Source: DASXMR01 sp036495525 (GTDB taxonomy: Bacteria > Actinomycetota > Actinomycetes > Streptosporangiales > Streptosporangiaceae). Taken from it: 22,985 nucleotides of DNA. The notes under the pieces are model-generated. The model was given only the letters and a program-made list of their open reading frames with translations. It searched no databases and had not been told where the DNA came from. The stretch is taken from NCBI GenBank assembly GCA_036495525.1, contig DASXMR010000110.1:1-22985 (forward strand), given 5' to 3'. Every line of letters starts with the position of its first letter. The stretch's first letter is position 1. A program made the translations under genes and the position numbers. Shown piece after piece: positions 1 to 7,943 of the stretch.

Positions 1-2088
1 GAGGTCGGCGCCAACTGGTACTGGGACGGCGTGTGGCGCACTCCGCTCGCCTGGGCGCAGTACCTGGAGGCGACCGGCGACGTCGCGTTCGTCAAGCAGT
101 ACTTCCACGACGACGCGAACGGCCCGAGCCAGTGGGGGCCGAGCCTGTTCACGATGATGCACACGGACCTGCTGGCGCAGATCAACCCGAGCACCGGCTA
201 CCTGAAGTCGTCCTTCGACAACGACTCGGGCGGCACCTGGCTGTTCGACGACGAGACCGCACTCACCGGCCTGGCCGCCTACGCCTACATCGCGGACCGG
301 ATCGGCGACACAGCTGAGGCGCAGTGGGCGCAGGGTGAGTACACCAGCCTGCTCAACGCGACGAACGCCGGACTGGCAGCGAACGAGCAGGCGAACGGCT
401 TCAACTTCCTGCCGTGCGAGGTCAACAAGCCGGTCACGGCCGACCGGTGCAACAGCCCAAGCGACGCGAACTGGGCTTCCCAGGTCCTGTGGGGCGAGAA
501 CGCGTGGAACATCTTCCTGCAGGGCGGCCATCTGAACGGCATTCTCGGCGACCCGTCGCAGACCGACAACCTGTACCAGATGGGCTTCTCCCGGCTGCAG
601 GGCAGCGTGCCGTTCCCGTCCTTCGGCGCGTACACCGGCTACAGCGTGGCCCTGAACACCGGCTACTCAGCGGCGGCGCTCTACGGCAATGCCTACCGGA
701 GCCTGCCGATCACTAGCTACGCCTGGCAGATCGCCACCACGACCGGCGGCCCGAACGCGTGGTGGGAGGCCAACGGCTCACCACCTGACCCGAACAACCC
801 GTGGCAGGGCAGCCACGCCGCGCCCGAGTTCGGCGCGATCCCGTACGCCTGGCCGATGGCCGGGCAGACCCAGACGCTGCTGCAGTCGCTGGTAGCCCAG
901 GGCCTGACCAGCAGCGTGGGCTCGGACGGCACGCCGTCGTACCGTCCGGTGCTGTACATCGGCCGCGGCGTCCCAGACCAGTGGCTCACGCCGGGCCAGA
1001 CGATCTCGGTCGGCAACCTGACCTCCTCCTATGACGTGAACAGCGGCAGCCGGTCCACCTACGGCGTGCGGATCAGCACGGCGTCGGAGGGCGGCACCAC
1101 CGCGGTGCACGTCGACTTGTCCGGGCAGGTCCCGGCCAGCGACGTCCGCGTCCAGCTGCCGGCCTTCGCCGACGAGGGCGTGCAGTCGGTGTCGGCTGGC
1201 CACTACGACCCGGCAAGCCAGACGGTGACCATGAACGGCCACTCCACGGTGATCCGGCTCGGCAACGCCGCCAGGCCGGATGTCAGCGTTCAGGTCGCCA
1301 GCACGGTTCCCGGCCAGAGCCAGCCCACGCTGACCGCCGGTACCTCGACCACCGCCACCGCCACCATCAAGGACACTGGCGGCACCGAGCTGCGCAATGT
1401 CCGGCTCACCGCGTCCGCCCCGTCGGCCTGGACCGTGCAGAGCACGAGCCCGACCACGATCGCGTCGATCGACCCTGGCGCGACCAAGACGGTGACCTGG
1501 TCGGTGACCCCGCCGGCCAGCGAGAATGGCAGTGACGGCCTGGTCGTGTCGGCCAGCTACTCGGCAGGCTTCGGCACTCAGTCGGTCAGCGCCGAGCAGT
1601 GGCTGCACGTGCAGAAGCCGCTGCCGTTGCCGCCGGGAGCGACCAACCTGGCCCTGCCGGCCACGCCATCGGCGTCCTACGCCTCGCCGTGGACGACCAT
1701 CACCGCCATCAACAACGGCATCTTCCCGATCCAGTCGAGCGACGACAATGACCTGACCCCGTACCGGGGCACCTGGCCGATGGCCGGCACCCAGTACATG
1801 GAGCTGGACTGGAACCAGCCGGTCACCACGAACGGCACCGAGGTGTACTTCGCCGACGACGGCGGCGGCCTGCAGCTGCCGGCCTCCTGGAAGGTCCAGT
1901 ACTGGGACGGGACCGAGTTCACCGACGTCACCAACCCGAGCAGCTATCCGGAGGCTGACAACGTCTTCAACAACGTCACGTTCGACCCGGTGACGACCAC
2001 GAAGCTGCGGGTGGTCATGCAGACCGCGCCAACAGCAGGCGGTGTCGGCGCCATTCAGTGGGTGGTGCCGAGCATCCCGTCCGGCTGA
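1..2088 (+). CDS. Secreted multidomain glycoside hydrolase, 3' part (5' end outside window)
   Basis: The frame is open from base 1, so the true start and any signal peptide lie upstream. The first ~300 codons are rich in Trp/Tyr/Asn and helical repeats (WYWDGVWRTPLAWAQ, the DDETALTGLAAYAYIADRIGD helix, LWGENAWNIF), as in six-hairpin (alpha/alpha)6-barrel glycosidases. I cannot name the GH family or the catalytic acid with confidence. A beta-rich segment follows, then a NEW3-type alpha-galactosidase-associated domain (about nt 1276-1620, Ser/Thr-rich beta repeats ending in a WLHVQKP linker), then a discoidin/F5-8C-like carbohydrate-binding domain (about nt 1639-2085, starting NLALPATPSASY and including YMELDW and WKVQYWDG). 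NEW3 and F5/8C modules are typical of extracellular actinobacterial polysaccharide hydrolases, so the substrate is probably a plant or microbial glycan. The gene ends 20 nt before a strong terminator. Confidence 0.8.
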   Translation, partial: EVGANWYWDGVWRTPLAWAQYLEATGDVAFVKQYFHDDANGPSQWGPSLFTMMHTDLLAQINPSTGYLKSSFDNDSGGTWLFDDETALTGLAAYAYIADRIGDTAEAQWAQGEYTSLLNATNAGLAANEQANGFNFLPCEVNKPVTADRCNSPSDANWASQVLWGENAWNIFLQGGHLNGILGDPSQTDNLYQMGFSRLQGSVPFPSFGAYTGYSVALNTGYSAAALYGNAYRSLPITSYAWQIATTTGGPNAWWEANGSPPDPNNPWQGSHAAPEFGAIPYAWPMAGQTQTLLQSLVAQGLTSSVGSDGTPSYRPVLYIGRGVPDQWLTPGQTISVGNLTSSYDVNSGSRSTYGVRISTASEGGTTAVHVDLSGQVPASDVRVQLPAFADEGVQSVSAGHYDPASQTVTMNGHSTVIRLGNAARPDVSVQVASTVPGQSQPTLTAGTSTTATATIKDTGGTELRNVRLTASAPSAWTVQSTSPTTIASIDPGATKTVTWSVTPPASENGSDGLVVSASYSAGFGTQSVSAEQWLHVQKPLPLPPGATNLALPATPSASYASPWTTITAINNGIFPIQSSDDNDLTPYRGTWPMAGTQYMELDWNQPVTTNGTEVYFADDGGGLQLPASWKVQYWDGTEFTDVTNPSSYPEADNVFNNVTFDPVTTTKLRVVMQTAPTAGGVGAIQWVVPSIPSG

Positions 2089-2108
2089 CGGCCAGTCACT
2101 CACCCCAA

Positions 2109-2148
2109 GGCCGGCCTGGCCGGGCAAAGTTGCCCGGCCAGGCCGGCC
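2109..2148 (+). terminator. Intrinsic terminator of the glycoside hydrolase gene
   Basis: A perfect 18-bp inverted repeat (arms 2109-2126 and 2131-2148, GGCCGGCCTGGCCGGGCA and its complement) closes on the 4-nt loop AAGT. It begins 20 nt after the stop codon. There is no long T tract, which is usual for high-GC actinobacterial terminators. As a perfect dyad it could also stop transcription arriving from the leftward nucleotidyltransferase gene. Confidence 0.85.
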
Positions 2149-2255
2149 ATTTCACATCCGCACAGCGCCGCCATGCCTGCGCACGGGACCACGAAGGACG
2201 ACAAGGATGAACGAGGTAGCCAAGCGCCGCTGTCCTGCCCAGCGCAGCGCGCGAC

Positions 2256-2288
2256 CCAGCCGGTCAGAGACTCGCCTCAGCCGGCTGG
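2256..2288 (-). terminator. Candidate hairpin after the nucleotidyltransferase gene
   Basis: Arms CCAGCCGG (2256-2263) and CCGGCTGG (2281-2288) are exact complements separated by 17 nt. They lie immediately beyond the stop codon of the leftward nucleotidyltransferase gene. The long loop and short stem make this a weak terminator, and the strong dyad at 2109-2148 may do the real work. Confidence 0.35.
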
Positions 2289-2296
2289 CATGCGCG

Positions 2297-3133
2297 TCAC
2301 TGCCGCCCGAGTTCTGCCAGGTCAGCAGTGATGTAGGTGGCCATGGCCGACGGGAGCATGGTGCGCTGCTCGGCGGTCAGCTGCTCGGCAGTCTCGGTCA
2401 GCATCGTGGCGGTGTGCATCGCCGCCGCGAGCAGTTGCCGCGGCTCAAGGTCGGCCACCGTGCCTTCCAGGCCTGCGGGCATCCGGTCAGCCGCGAAGTC
2501 GAGGAGGCTGGTGACGCCGTACTGCGGGTCAGGCACGCCGAGCGAGGCGGCGTGCAGCTGGCAGAGAAAAGCCCGCGCCTCGGTCAGCCTGGCCAGCGCT
2601 TCCCACGCCGAGCCACGGCGCAGGTACTTGCCCAGGTCGGCCAGTGCGCACCAGCCGCCGAAGGCCCACTCGCGCAGCTGCTGCGGGCCTGGCGGCTGCG
2701 TCCCCTCGCTAACCTCGACCAGGCCGTCGGGGTCATACAGCACCACTATGCGTGGCACAAGCCCGCGGCCGGCCGACGCGGGCAGGACGACCAGGTCGAC
2801 CTGGCAGCGGTCGGCGAACTGCGCGAAAATCCGCTCGCCCGGCGTCCGGCTGCCGGGCAGCAGATGGTGGTAGCTGTCGACCAGCTGCCCGAGGCCGTCC
2901 ACGGCGGTGCGCACCACGGGAACCGCTGCGTCGAAGTCGGCATCAGAAACGCCCATCGCGGCATCCACGTCCGACAGCCGGTCACCGGCGCCGCGAGAGA
3001 GCGAGCACCCGAGAGCCAGCCACCTGATCCGCTGATCGGCCTCGCACAAATCGAGCAGCCCTGCCAGCAGCCTGCGCTGCCCGGCCAGCTCCTCGGGCAG
3101 GGCGGTTATCCATTTCCGTCCCTCAGCAGTCAC
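2297..3133 (-). CDS. Nucleotidyltransferase-fold protein, aminoglycoside adenylyltransferase-like
   Basis: A 278-residue cytoplasmic protein with the minimal pol-beta nucleotidyltransferase signature. GCSLSRGAGDRLSDVD (residues 42-57) gives the G-S turn and two metal-binding Asp (D55, D57), and QVDLVV supplies a plausible third carboxylate (D113). The C-terminal half is helical, as in AadE/AadK-type streptomycin or aminoglycoside adenylyltransferases and in many actinobacterial homologues of unknown substrate. It would transfer a nucleotide, probably AMP, from NTP to a small hydroxylated acceptor. Real antibiotic resistance cannot be claimed. The start is GTG at 3133, with no obvious Shine-Dalgarno sequence; its GTGA overlaps the stop of a short upstream reading frame, which could allow translational coupling. 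It converges with the glycoside hydrolase gene. Confidence 0.75.
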   Translation of the reverse strand: MTAEGRKWITALPEELAGQRRLLAGLLDLCEADQRIRWLALGCSLSRGAGDRLSDVDAAMGVSDADFDAAVPVVRTAVDGLGQLVDSYHHLLPGSRTPGERIFAQFADRCQVDLVVLPASAGRGLVPRIVVLYDPDGLVEVSEGTQPPGPQQLREWAFGGWCALADLGKYLRRGSAWEALARLTEARAFLCQLHAASLGVPDPQYGVTSLLDFAADRMPAGLEGTVADLEPRQLLAAAMHTATMLTETAEQLTAEQRTMLPSAMATYITADLAELGRQ

Positions 3134-3312
3134 GCCAGCACCATCTCACGCCGCGCTGCCACCGGCATCACGTCGCGCTGCCGCAGACAGCGCTGCGACG
3201 CCGCTGCTGCTGCCGCACCGCGGGAGCTGTGCTGCTGCCAGAGCAGCACCAGGGTTCCCGAGGTGTCGTGACGGCTGCAGCCGACTTCGGGAACACGGCG
3301 ATCCGCACTCAT
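3130..3312 (-). CDS. Possible 60-residue small protein overlapping the nucleotidyltransferase start
   Basis: An open frame from ATG at 3312 ends in a TGA that overlaps the GTG of the next gene by 4 nt (GTGA), the arrangement usual for translationally coupled genes. The product is basic and Ala/Arg-rich, with no domain I recognise and no clear ribosome site. It spans two hairpin-forming stretches (3229-3294), which argues that the DNA may be a non-coding leader or terminator. Listed only because of the exact overlap. Confidence 0.2.
   Translation of the reverse strand: MSADRRVPEVGCSRHDTSGTLVLLWQQHSSRGAAAAAASQRCLRQRDVMPVAARREMVLA
3229..3294 (-). terminator. Two adjacent hairpins downstream of the cell-wall block
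   Basis: The first element has exact 8-bp arms GTGCTGCT (3229-3236) and AGCAGCAC (3242-3249) around a 5-nt loop. The second has exact 8-bp arms GTTCCCGA (3254-3261) and TCGGGAAC (3287-3294) enclosing the 12-bp palindrome CGGCTGCAGCCG (3272-3283). Read leftward, they lie 60-130 nt after the stop of the membrane-anchored protein gene and before the nucleotidyltransferase. They suit termination of the cell-wall operon or a structured leader of the nucleotidyltransferase mRNA. Confidence 0.4.
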
Positions 3313-3354
3313 CAGCGACCAGGCGCCAGCATCCTCGGCCCCCCCGCATGCTCG

Positions 3355-4401
3355 TTAAGGCGTAGCCGCCCAGCGCAACGTGAACCGGTCGAGGTTGTAG
3401 CCGAGGGCGTTGACTGTTGGCTGGACGAAGTTGTCCCTGATGGTCGTCACCGCCTGGTTCTCAGCGGCGCGGACGAGCGGCGTGGTCACCTGGGGCACGT
3501 GACCGGTTCGGTAGAAGGCGATCTGCTGGGCCACCGAGTACAGCACGGACTGGCTGAACTGCGGGCGGACCAGCACGCCGCAGCCGAAGCCGGGATAGGT
3601 CCAGCTGTGCTGCACCGCTACCGGGGTCGAGGAGATGTTGTCCACGGTGACGTCGTGCGCGGACTGGGGGAGCTGTGGCTGCGGCAGGACCATGGTCACG
3701 GCCACATGTCCCGGCCGGCCGCCCGCTGGCCTGCTCAGCACCTGCAGCTGGTAGTGACCGGTGACTGGCCGCCACCATGTCGCGCCAGGGTTGAGGTCGA
3801 CGGTGGCAGAGGCCCGGCCGACCGCGTAGAACGTCGCCGCGTACCAGCACGGCCACGGGCCGATGTTCTTCGACACTTTGTGGGTGAACACGAAATTGAA
3901 GTTCACCTGCCCCAGCGCGGGCCTGGAGATCCCCTCGATCTTCTGCAGCACAAACGGGCCTAGCTGGACATTGCTGGTCGTGCCCGAGGTGACCGCCTGC
4001 CATGGCCAGCCGAACTTGACGTGCGGCAGGTGCACATTCAGGCCGACTACCTGCAGCACGGTGGACAGGGCCGTCAGCACCGCGGCTGCCACGGCGCGGC
4101 GGAACACCAGCCCGGCTGCCGTGAGCACTGCCGTCCAGACCACCCAGCGGCGCAGCCGTCGCGGCCGGCGCGGCCGGGGATGGTCGCCAGGCGGCGCACC
4201 CGCTGGCGGCGCTCCCGCTGGCGGGGCCGATCGCGGCGCGGCCTCGGTCCAGGAGCGAGTGTCAGTGCGGCCGGCCGCAGCAGGCTCCGGCCATCCGGGC
4301 AGCCCGCCGTCCTGGCCGCCGGGCTGCTGCGCCGCGGCTGGGCGCAACGCCGGCCGGCCCGAGGTCAGGCTGCCGAGCAGGAACAACAGGATCCGCACCA
4401 T
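3355..4401 (-). CDS. Proline-rich membrane-anchored protein, function unknown
   Basis: No known family recognised. With start ATG at 4401 the product is 348 residues. An in-frame ATG at 4422 exists, but the AAGGAAGG ribosome site lies between the two, 8 nt before 4401, so the downstream ATG is preferred. Layout: a short hydrophobic N-terminus (VRILLFLLGSL); a Pro/Ala/Gly linker with PPAGA repeats; an Arg-rich stop (RPRRPRRLRRW); one or two hydrophobic helices (about residues 86-121); then a ~220-residue, probably extracytoplasmic beta-rich domain with two Cys (GPWPCWY, GFGCGV) and many aromatic residues. It is the last gene of a leftward trio, 75 nt after the peptidoglycan hydrolase, which suggests a wall-associated partner of that enzyme. 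Confidence 0.7.
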   Translation of the reverse strand: MVRILLFLLGSLTSGRPALRPAAAQQPGGQDGGLPGWPEPAAAGRTDTRSWTEAAPRSAPPAGAPPAGAPPGDHPRPRRPRRLRRWVVWTAVLTAAGLVFRRAVAAAVLTALSTVLQVVGLNVHLPHVKFGWPWQAVTSGTTSNVQLGPFVLQKIEGISRPALGQVNFNFVFTHKVSKNIGPWPCWYAATFYAVGRASATVDLNPGATWWRPVTGHYQLQVLSRPAGGRPGHVAVTMVLPQPQLPQSAHDVTVDNISSTPVAVQHSWTYPGFGCGVLVRPQFSQSVLYSVAQQIAFYRTGHVPQVTTPLVRAAENQAVTTIRDNFVQPTVNALGYNLDRFTLRWAATP

Positions 4402-4476
4402 GCGGCTCACCTTCCTTGTCATGGGCAGACCGGCATCGCGGGCTGCGCCTTGTCCTTTCAGTCGGGCCGGGCATCT

Positions 4477-7400
4477 TCAGGTTGTGGCCGGGTAGCCGAG
4501 CCGCAGCACCACCGGAACGGCACCGAATGGCATCCGGAACCGCGATCCCGGCTTGTCCGGTGCGCTGACGGCAGGAATGGCCGGCCACCGCATACCCAGA
4601 TGCAGCGCTGTCAATCCCGCCACCGAGTACGGGAACTCCATTGCCGAGGTACTGTGCACCCGCAGCAGCCCGCCCCAGCGGAAGGCGGCGAAGACTTCGG
4701 CCAGCTCACGAACCGACAGGGCACCGCCCGCGGTCAGCTTGATGCCGTAAACGGCGCGGGCAAGGCAAGCCAGATCTTCCGCGCACTGGGCCAGCGCGGC
4801 CGACTTGGTTCGGTAGGAACTTCCGTCGGGATTCGCGGTGCCGAGCTTCTCGCCGTGCACCGGCGAGTAACTGAGCCTGGCCTTGCACTGCATCCAGTCG
4901 CACGCGGCGAGAAGCTGCCAGGCGATCCCGTGGTCACCGGCCACGTCCCGGTAGAGCGGCTCGGCCCGGATCAGCGGCACCTTCGCTGACGTGACGAATG
5001 CGTTGCGCACCGACAGCGGTGCTGGCTGCCGGTACAAGGCCAGCCTGCGCGTCCGGCCGGCTCGCGCGGCAGGCGTGCCCCGGCCCGGCTGACTCGCGGA
5101 CGGACTCGGCATCTTGGGCGGCGTCGCGGGCGCTGGCCCGGCCGTTTGCATTGCCCGGCCTGACTCGCCGGCCCGCCCGACCGGTCCGCCGGGGCCAGCA
5201 GGCGCCGACGGCGTGCTCGGCGCCGCGGCAGCAGCCGGCACCTGCCCGCTAAAGGCCGCACGTGGCGCTGGCCGCGCGGCTGGCGCGGCGGCTACTGCCG
5301 GCGCTGGCTCGCTGAATGCCGCGGTCGTGCTGGCGGTCGAGGGTGACGGAGACGGTGACGGCGACGGAGCCTGGGTGGCTGGTGCTGGTGCTGGCGCGGG
5401 GCCTGGCGCCGACGAGGACTGATCTGGCCCTGGCGAAGGCCTCGGTGTCTTCGCTACCGAGGGCCGGCCGGGCTTGACCGGCTGCGTCGCCGGCGGGCGC
5501 CGGCCGCTCGCTGACGCCAGGTCGAAGCGCTGCAGGTCGTAGCGGCGCATCAGGGTGATGAGCTGCGCCCCGTAGTCCGGGTCCGTCGCGTAGACGCCGG
5601 TCAGCGCGTCGGCGAACGCGTCAGGGTCACGCCGCTGCTGCATTGCCCTGGTGTAAAAGCCGCTGGTCGCGAGCAGCCTGCCGTGGTCGTCGATGCTCTC
5701 CGCGTCGTTGTGGTATACGCGGAACCCGGCATCGATGGTCACCCAGTGGCCACTCTGGAACTCCCTGGTCGGCAGGAGATCGGTGCCAGCCGGGCCGCTG
5801 CCCTTGATGCCGAACAGGTTGTGGTCCCGCGCTGCCAGCACGCTCTGGCCCCAGCCCGACTCCATGATCGCCTGCGCGATGGTGACCGATGCCGGCACGC
5901 CGTACCGGCGCTGCGCTGCTACTGCGCCCGGCGCGACCTCACTGATGAAGGCCTGCTCCGCCGGCGACTCCAGGGACGGCGCCGGCGCCGTCGACGGGCT
6001 GTGCTGGCCCGGCTGCCCGTGCTGGCCACCCTGCCCGTGCTGGCCAGCTTCCGCGTGCTGGCTGTGCTGCCCGGCCAGCTGAGACGGCTGCCTGCCGCCG
6101 TTGCCTGGCCGCCCGGCGTGCCCGGCTGACTGCCGCCCAGCTGGCAGGCCGGGGATGTCGGCCGTGCCCGGCGCCGGTGCAGTGTCGGCTGGCGGGCCGC
6201 CGGGTGCTAGCTGCCTGGTCGCCGCGTCGGACCGGCCGTGCGGCTGCGCCGTACCCGCCTGCGCAGCGCTGGCGGCACTGCGGGCGCCGGGGTTAGTCAG
6301 GCCAGGCACGGCAGCGTCCGCCGCGGGTGCGGCAGGAGACTGGTCAGGCTGCCGCAGGCCGGCCGGGCGATGGCCAGCTCCGCTCGCCGCCACGGCGGCA
6401 TTAGGGGCGACCAGACCGGGCACGGCCGCACCAGCCAGCGAACCGGCGGGACTGTGGCCGTGACGGTGGTCGCTGGTCCGCTGCTGCATCTGCAGGCCGG
6501 CAGCTCCGGCGGCGCCCGGCGTCGCCAGGCCAGGTACCGCTGCGTATGGCGCTGAGCCAGCCTGAGCCTGGTCAGCCTGAGCCCGGTCAGCCTGCGCCTG
6601 GCCAGCCCGAGATTTGCCTGCATGGGCCGGTGATTGCGGCGGAGTATGCGAATCGCCGCCAGGCTGCCGCTGTGGCGCGGCCTGCTGCGCTGACCCGTCG
6701 TCGCCCGCTGGCGCCGCCGGGCCCGCGGCACCCGCCGCTCCGGCCTGCGGCGTGCCGGTGCCGGGAATTGATGCCGTGCCCGCCGGGCTGGCCGCCCACG
6801 GAGGCGATTCAGCGGCAGCTGACCGTGGGTGCCCGTGAGCGGGCTTGGCTGCCGAAGCGGCAGCAGCCATGCCGCTCCAGATGCCGGGAATCGCCGCGGC
6901 GCCGGCCTGCCTGCCCTGGCCCTGGCGTCCTGGCGCGCCGAGCCCGTGATGGTGCTGACCGTGGCGGTGCGGAACTGTGCTGGTGCCGCCAGAGCCGCCG
7001 CTGTCCCCGCCGCCGTTGCGGGCGGATCGCATGCCACCCGTCGTTCCTGCGTCGTGCCCGCCTGCCTGCTGGCCGCCGCCGGCCGGCTGCGGCGCCGGAC
7101 GCGCGCTCGGCCGGGTCGGCCCGCCGGACGCTGACGGTCCGGCGCCCGGCAGGCGGCCGTTGTCGACGAAGCCCTGGATGCCATGCTCGGCGAGCGAGCC
7201 GGCGTACTCGTGCGCGTTGACCGAGAAATCGGGCAGCGAGTCGCCGCCGATGGTCTGCAGCAGGCCGCGGCTGTGCCCGGTAACCACCTCGACGTGGCCG
7301 TCGAAGAGGACCCAGTCGCCGGGCAGCGGCCGGTATCCGTCGCCGAGCGGGTGCCAGCGGTCATGCGCCTCGGCGTCCTGGAGAACCGAGACGATGGCGG

Positions 7401-7854
7401 GGGAGGCAGGGTTCTCATCGACCCGGACGTCCGCCCACGAGTGCAGCGGCCACGGATAGCTGTGCCCGCCGGTCACCCAGCTGCTTCGGCCCGCTGCCCT
7501 GGCACCCAGCTCAAGAGTGAGACTCGCGAACGCAGCGCACGACGCTCCGTGATCAGCTCCGTCCAGGCTGGCCCGGCGCCAGATCATCGCTTCCGTCTCG
7601 GCCGGCGTGCTGTCAGCCGCCATCCTCAGGTAGTGCCTGGCGACGTTGACGATGGCCCCGCGCAGCATCGCATCGCCGGCTGGCGCCGCGCTGGCGCTCT
7701 GCTGCAGCGCGAGCAGCTGCACCGGCAGGCTGGCAGGTGAGGCCAGTTCGGACGCCGGGCCCGGTACATAGGACAAGCCGGTGATCGCGCCGCTGGCGGT
7801 GACGCTGACGAGCGCCGTCGCCTGCTGCCACAGCGGTGTCCTGGCGGGTTGCAT
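4477..7854 (-). CDS. Giant putative peptidoglycan hydrolase: CHAP-like + GlcNAcase + conserved C-terminal domain
   Basis: 1125 residues from ATG 7854, with a strong AGGAAGGAGG site (rightmost part at 7864-7870). Residues ~60-235 look like a CHAP/NlpC-type amidase or peptidase: DHGASCAAF (Cys106) and FDGHVEVV (His187, Glu189) are the likely catalytic residues. Residues ~240-630 are a Gly/Ala/Pro/Gln/His linker with recurring [AV]-[VI]-P-G-L motifs. Residues ~632-778 match a FlgJ/AcmA-type glucosaminidase (mannosyl-glycoprotein endo-beta-N-acetylglucosaminidase-like): SVTIAQAIMESGWGQS with catalytic Glu665, then NLFGIKG. A second Pro/Ala/Ser linker leads to a compact C-terminal domain (~940-1120) with three or four Cys and the motifs YSPVHGEKLG and FAAFRWGG, possibly transglycosylase-like but not assigned. 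It would cut both peptide and glycan strands. No classical signal peptide is evident, so the export route is unclear. It is the middle gene of a leftward trio. Confidence 0.8.
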   Translation of the reverse strand: MQPARTPLWQQATALVSVTASGAITGLSYVPGPASELASPASLPVQLLALQQSASAAPAGDAMLRGAIVNVARHYLRMAADSTPAETEAMIWRRASLDGADHGASCAAFASLTLELGARAAGRSSWVTGGHSYPWPLHSWADVRVDENPASPAIVSVLQDAEAHDRWHPLGDGYRPLPGDWVLFDGHVEVVTGHSRGLLQTIGGDSLPDFSVNAHEYAGSLAEHGIQGFVDNGRLPGAGPSASGGPTRPSARPAPQPAGGGQQAGGHDAGTTGGMRSARNGGGDSGGSGGTSTVPHRHGQHHHGLGAPGRQGQGRQAGAAAIPGIWSGMAAAASAAKPAHGHPRSAAAESPPWAASPAGTASIPGTGTPQAGAAGAAGPAAPAGDDGSAQQAAPQRQPGGDSHTPPQSPAHAGKSRAGQAQADRAQADQAQAGSAPYAAVPGLATPGAAGAAGLQMQQRTSDHRHGHSPAGSLAGAAVPGLVAPNAAVAASGAGHRPAGLRQPDQSPAAPAADAAVPGLTNPGARSAASAAQAGTAQPHGRSDAATRQLAPGGPPADTAPAPGTADIPGLPAGRQSAGHAGRPGNGGRQPSQLAGQHSQHAEAGQHGQGGQHGQPGQHSPSTAPAPSLESPAEQAFISEVAPGAVAAQRRYGVPASVTIAQAIMESGWGQSVLAARDHNLFGIKGSGPAGTDLLPTREFQSGHWVTIDAGFRVYHNDAESIDDHGRLLATSGFYTRAMQQRRDPDAFADALTGVYATDPDYGAQLITLMRRYDLQRFDLASASGRRPPATQPVKPGRPSVAKTPRPSPGPDQSSSAPGPAPAPAPATQAPSPSPSPSPSTASTTAAFSEPAPAVAAAPAARPAPRAAFSGQVPAAAAAPSTPSAPAGPGGPVGRAGESGRAMQTAGPAPATPPKMPSPSASQPGRGTPAARAGRTRRLALYRQPAPLSVRNAFVTSAKVPLIRAEPLYRDVAGDHGIAWQLLAACDWMQCKARLSYSPVHGEKLGTANPDGSSYRTKSAALAQCAEDLACLARAVYGIKLTAGGALSVRELAEVFAAFRWGGLLRVHSTSAMEFPYSVAGLTALHLGMRWPAIPAVSAPDKPGSRFRMPFGAVPVVLRLGYPATT
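6001..6072. repeat. Four 18-bp tandem repeats in the hydrolase linker
   Basis: Units begin GTGCTGGC at 6001, 6019, 6037 and 6055, each close to GTGCTGGCCACCCTGCCC. In the leftward gene they encode the Gln-His-Gly reiterations around residues 595-618. This type of in-frame minisatellite changes length easily between strains. Confidence 0.8.
6558..6602. repeat. Three 15-bp tandem repeats in the hydrolase linker
   Basis: Units CAGCCTGAGCCTGGT (6558), CAGCCTGAGCCCGGT (6573) and CAGCCTGCGCCTGGC (6588) encode the QADQA-type pentapeptide repeats of the linker (about residues 418-432). Confidence 0.75.
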
Positions 7855-7943
7855 GAGCCCGCGCCTCCTTCCTCACGGCGCTGGGGAAGCGACGCCTGGC
7901 TGAGCTGAACTGCCTGGCCGGACAAGCCGGCTGCCTGGCCCGG

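Noticed and set aside
778..2127. Long leftward open frame (449 codons) opposite the glycoside hydrolase
   Set aside because: Arg/Gly/Val-rich translation without domains; it arises from the GC-rich antisense of a well-supported gene.
2042..3271. Rightward 409-codon open frame opposite the nucleotidyltransferase
   Set aside because: It crosses the terminator dyad and is antisense to a gene with clear motifs; low-complexity Arg/Ala/Pro product.
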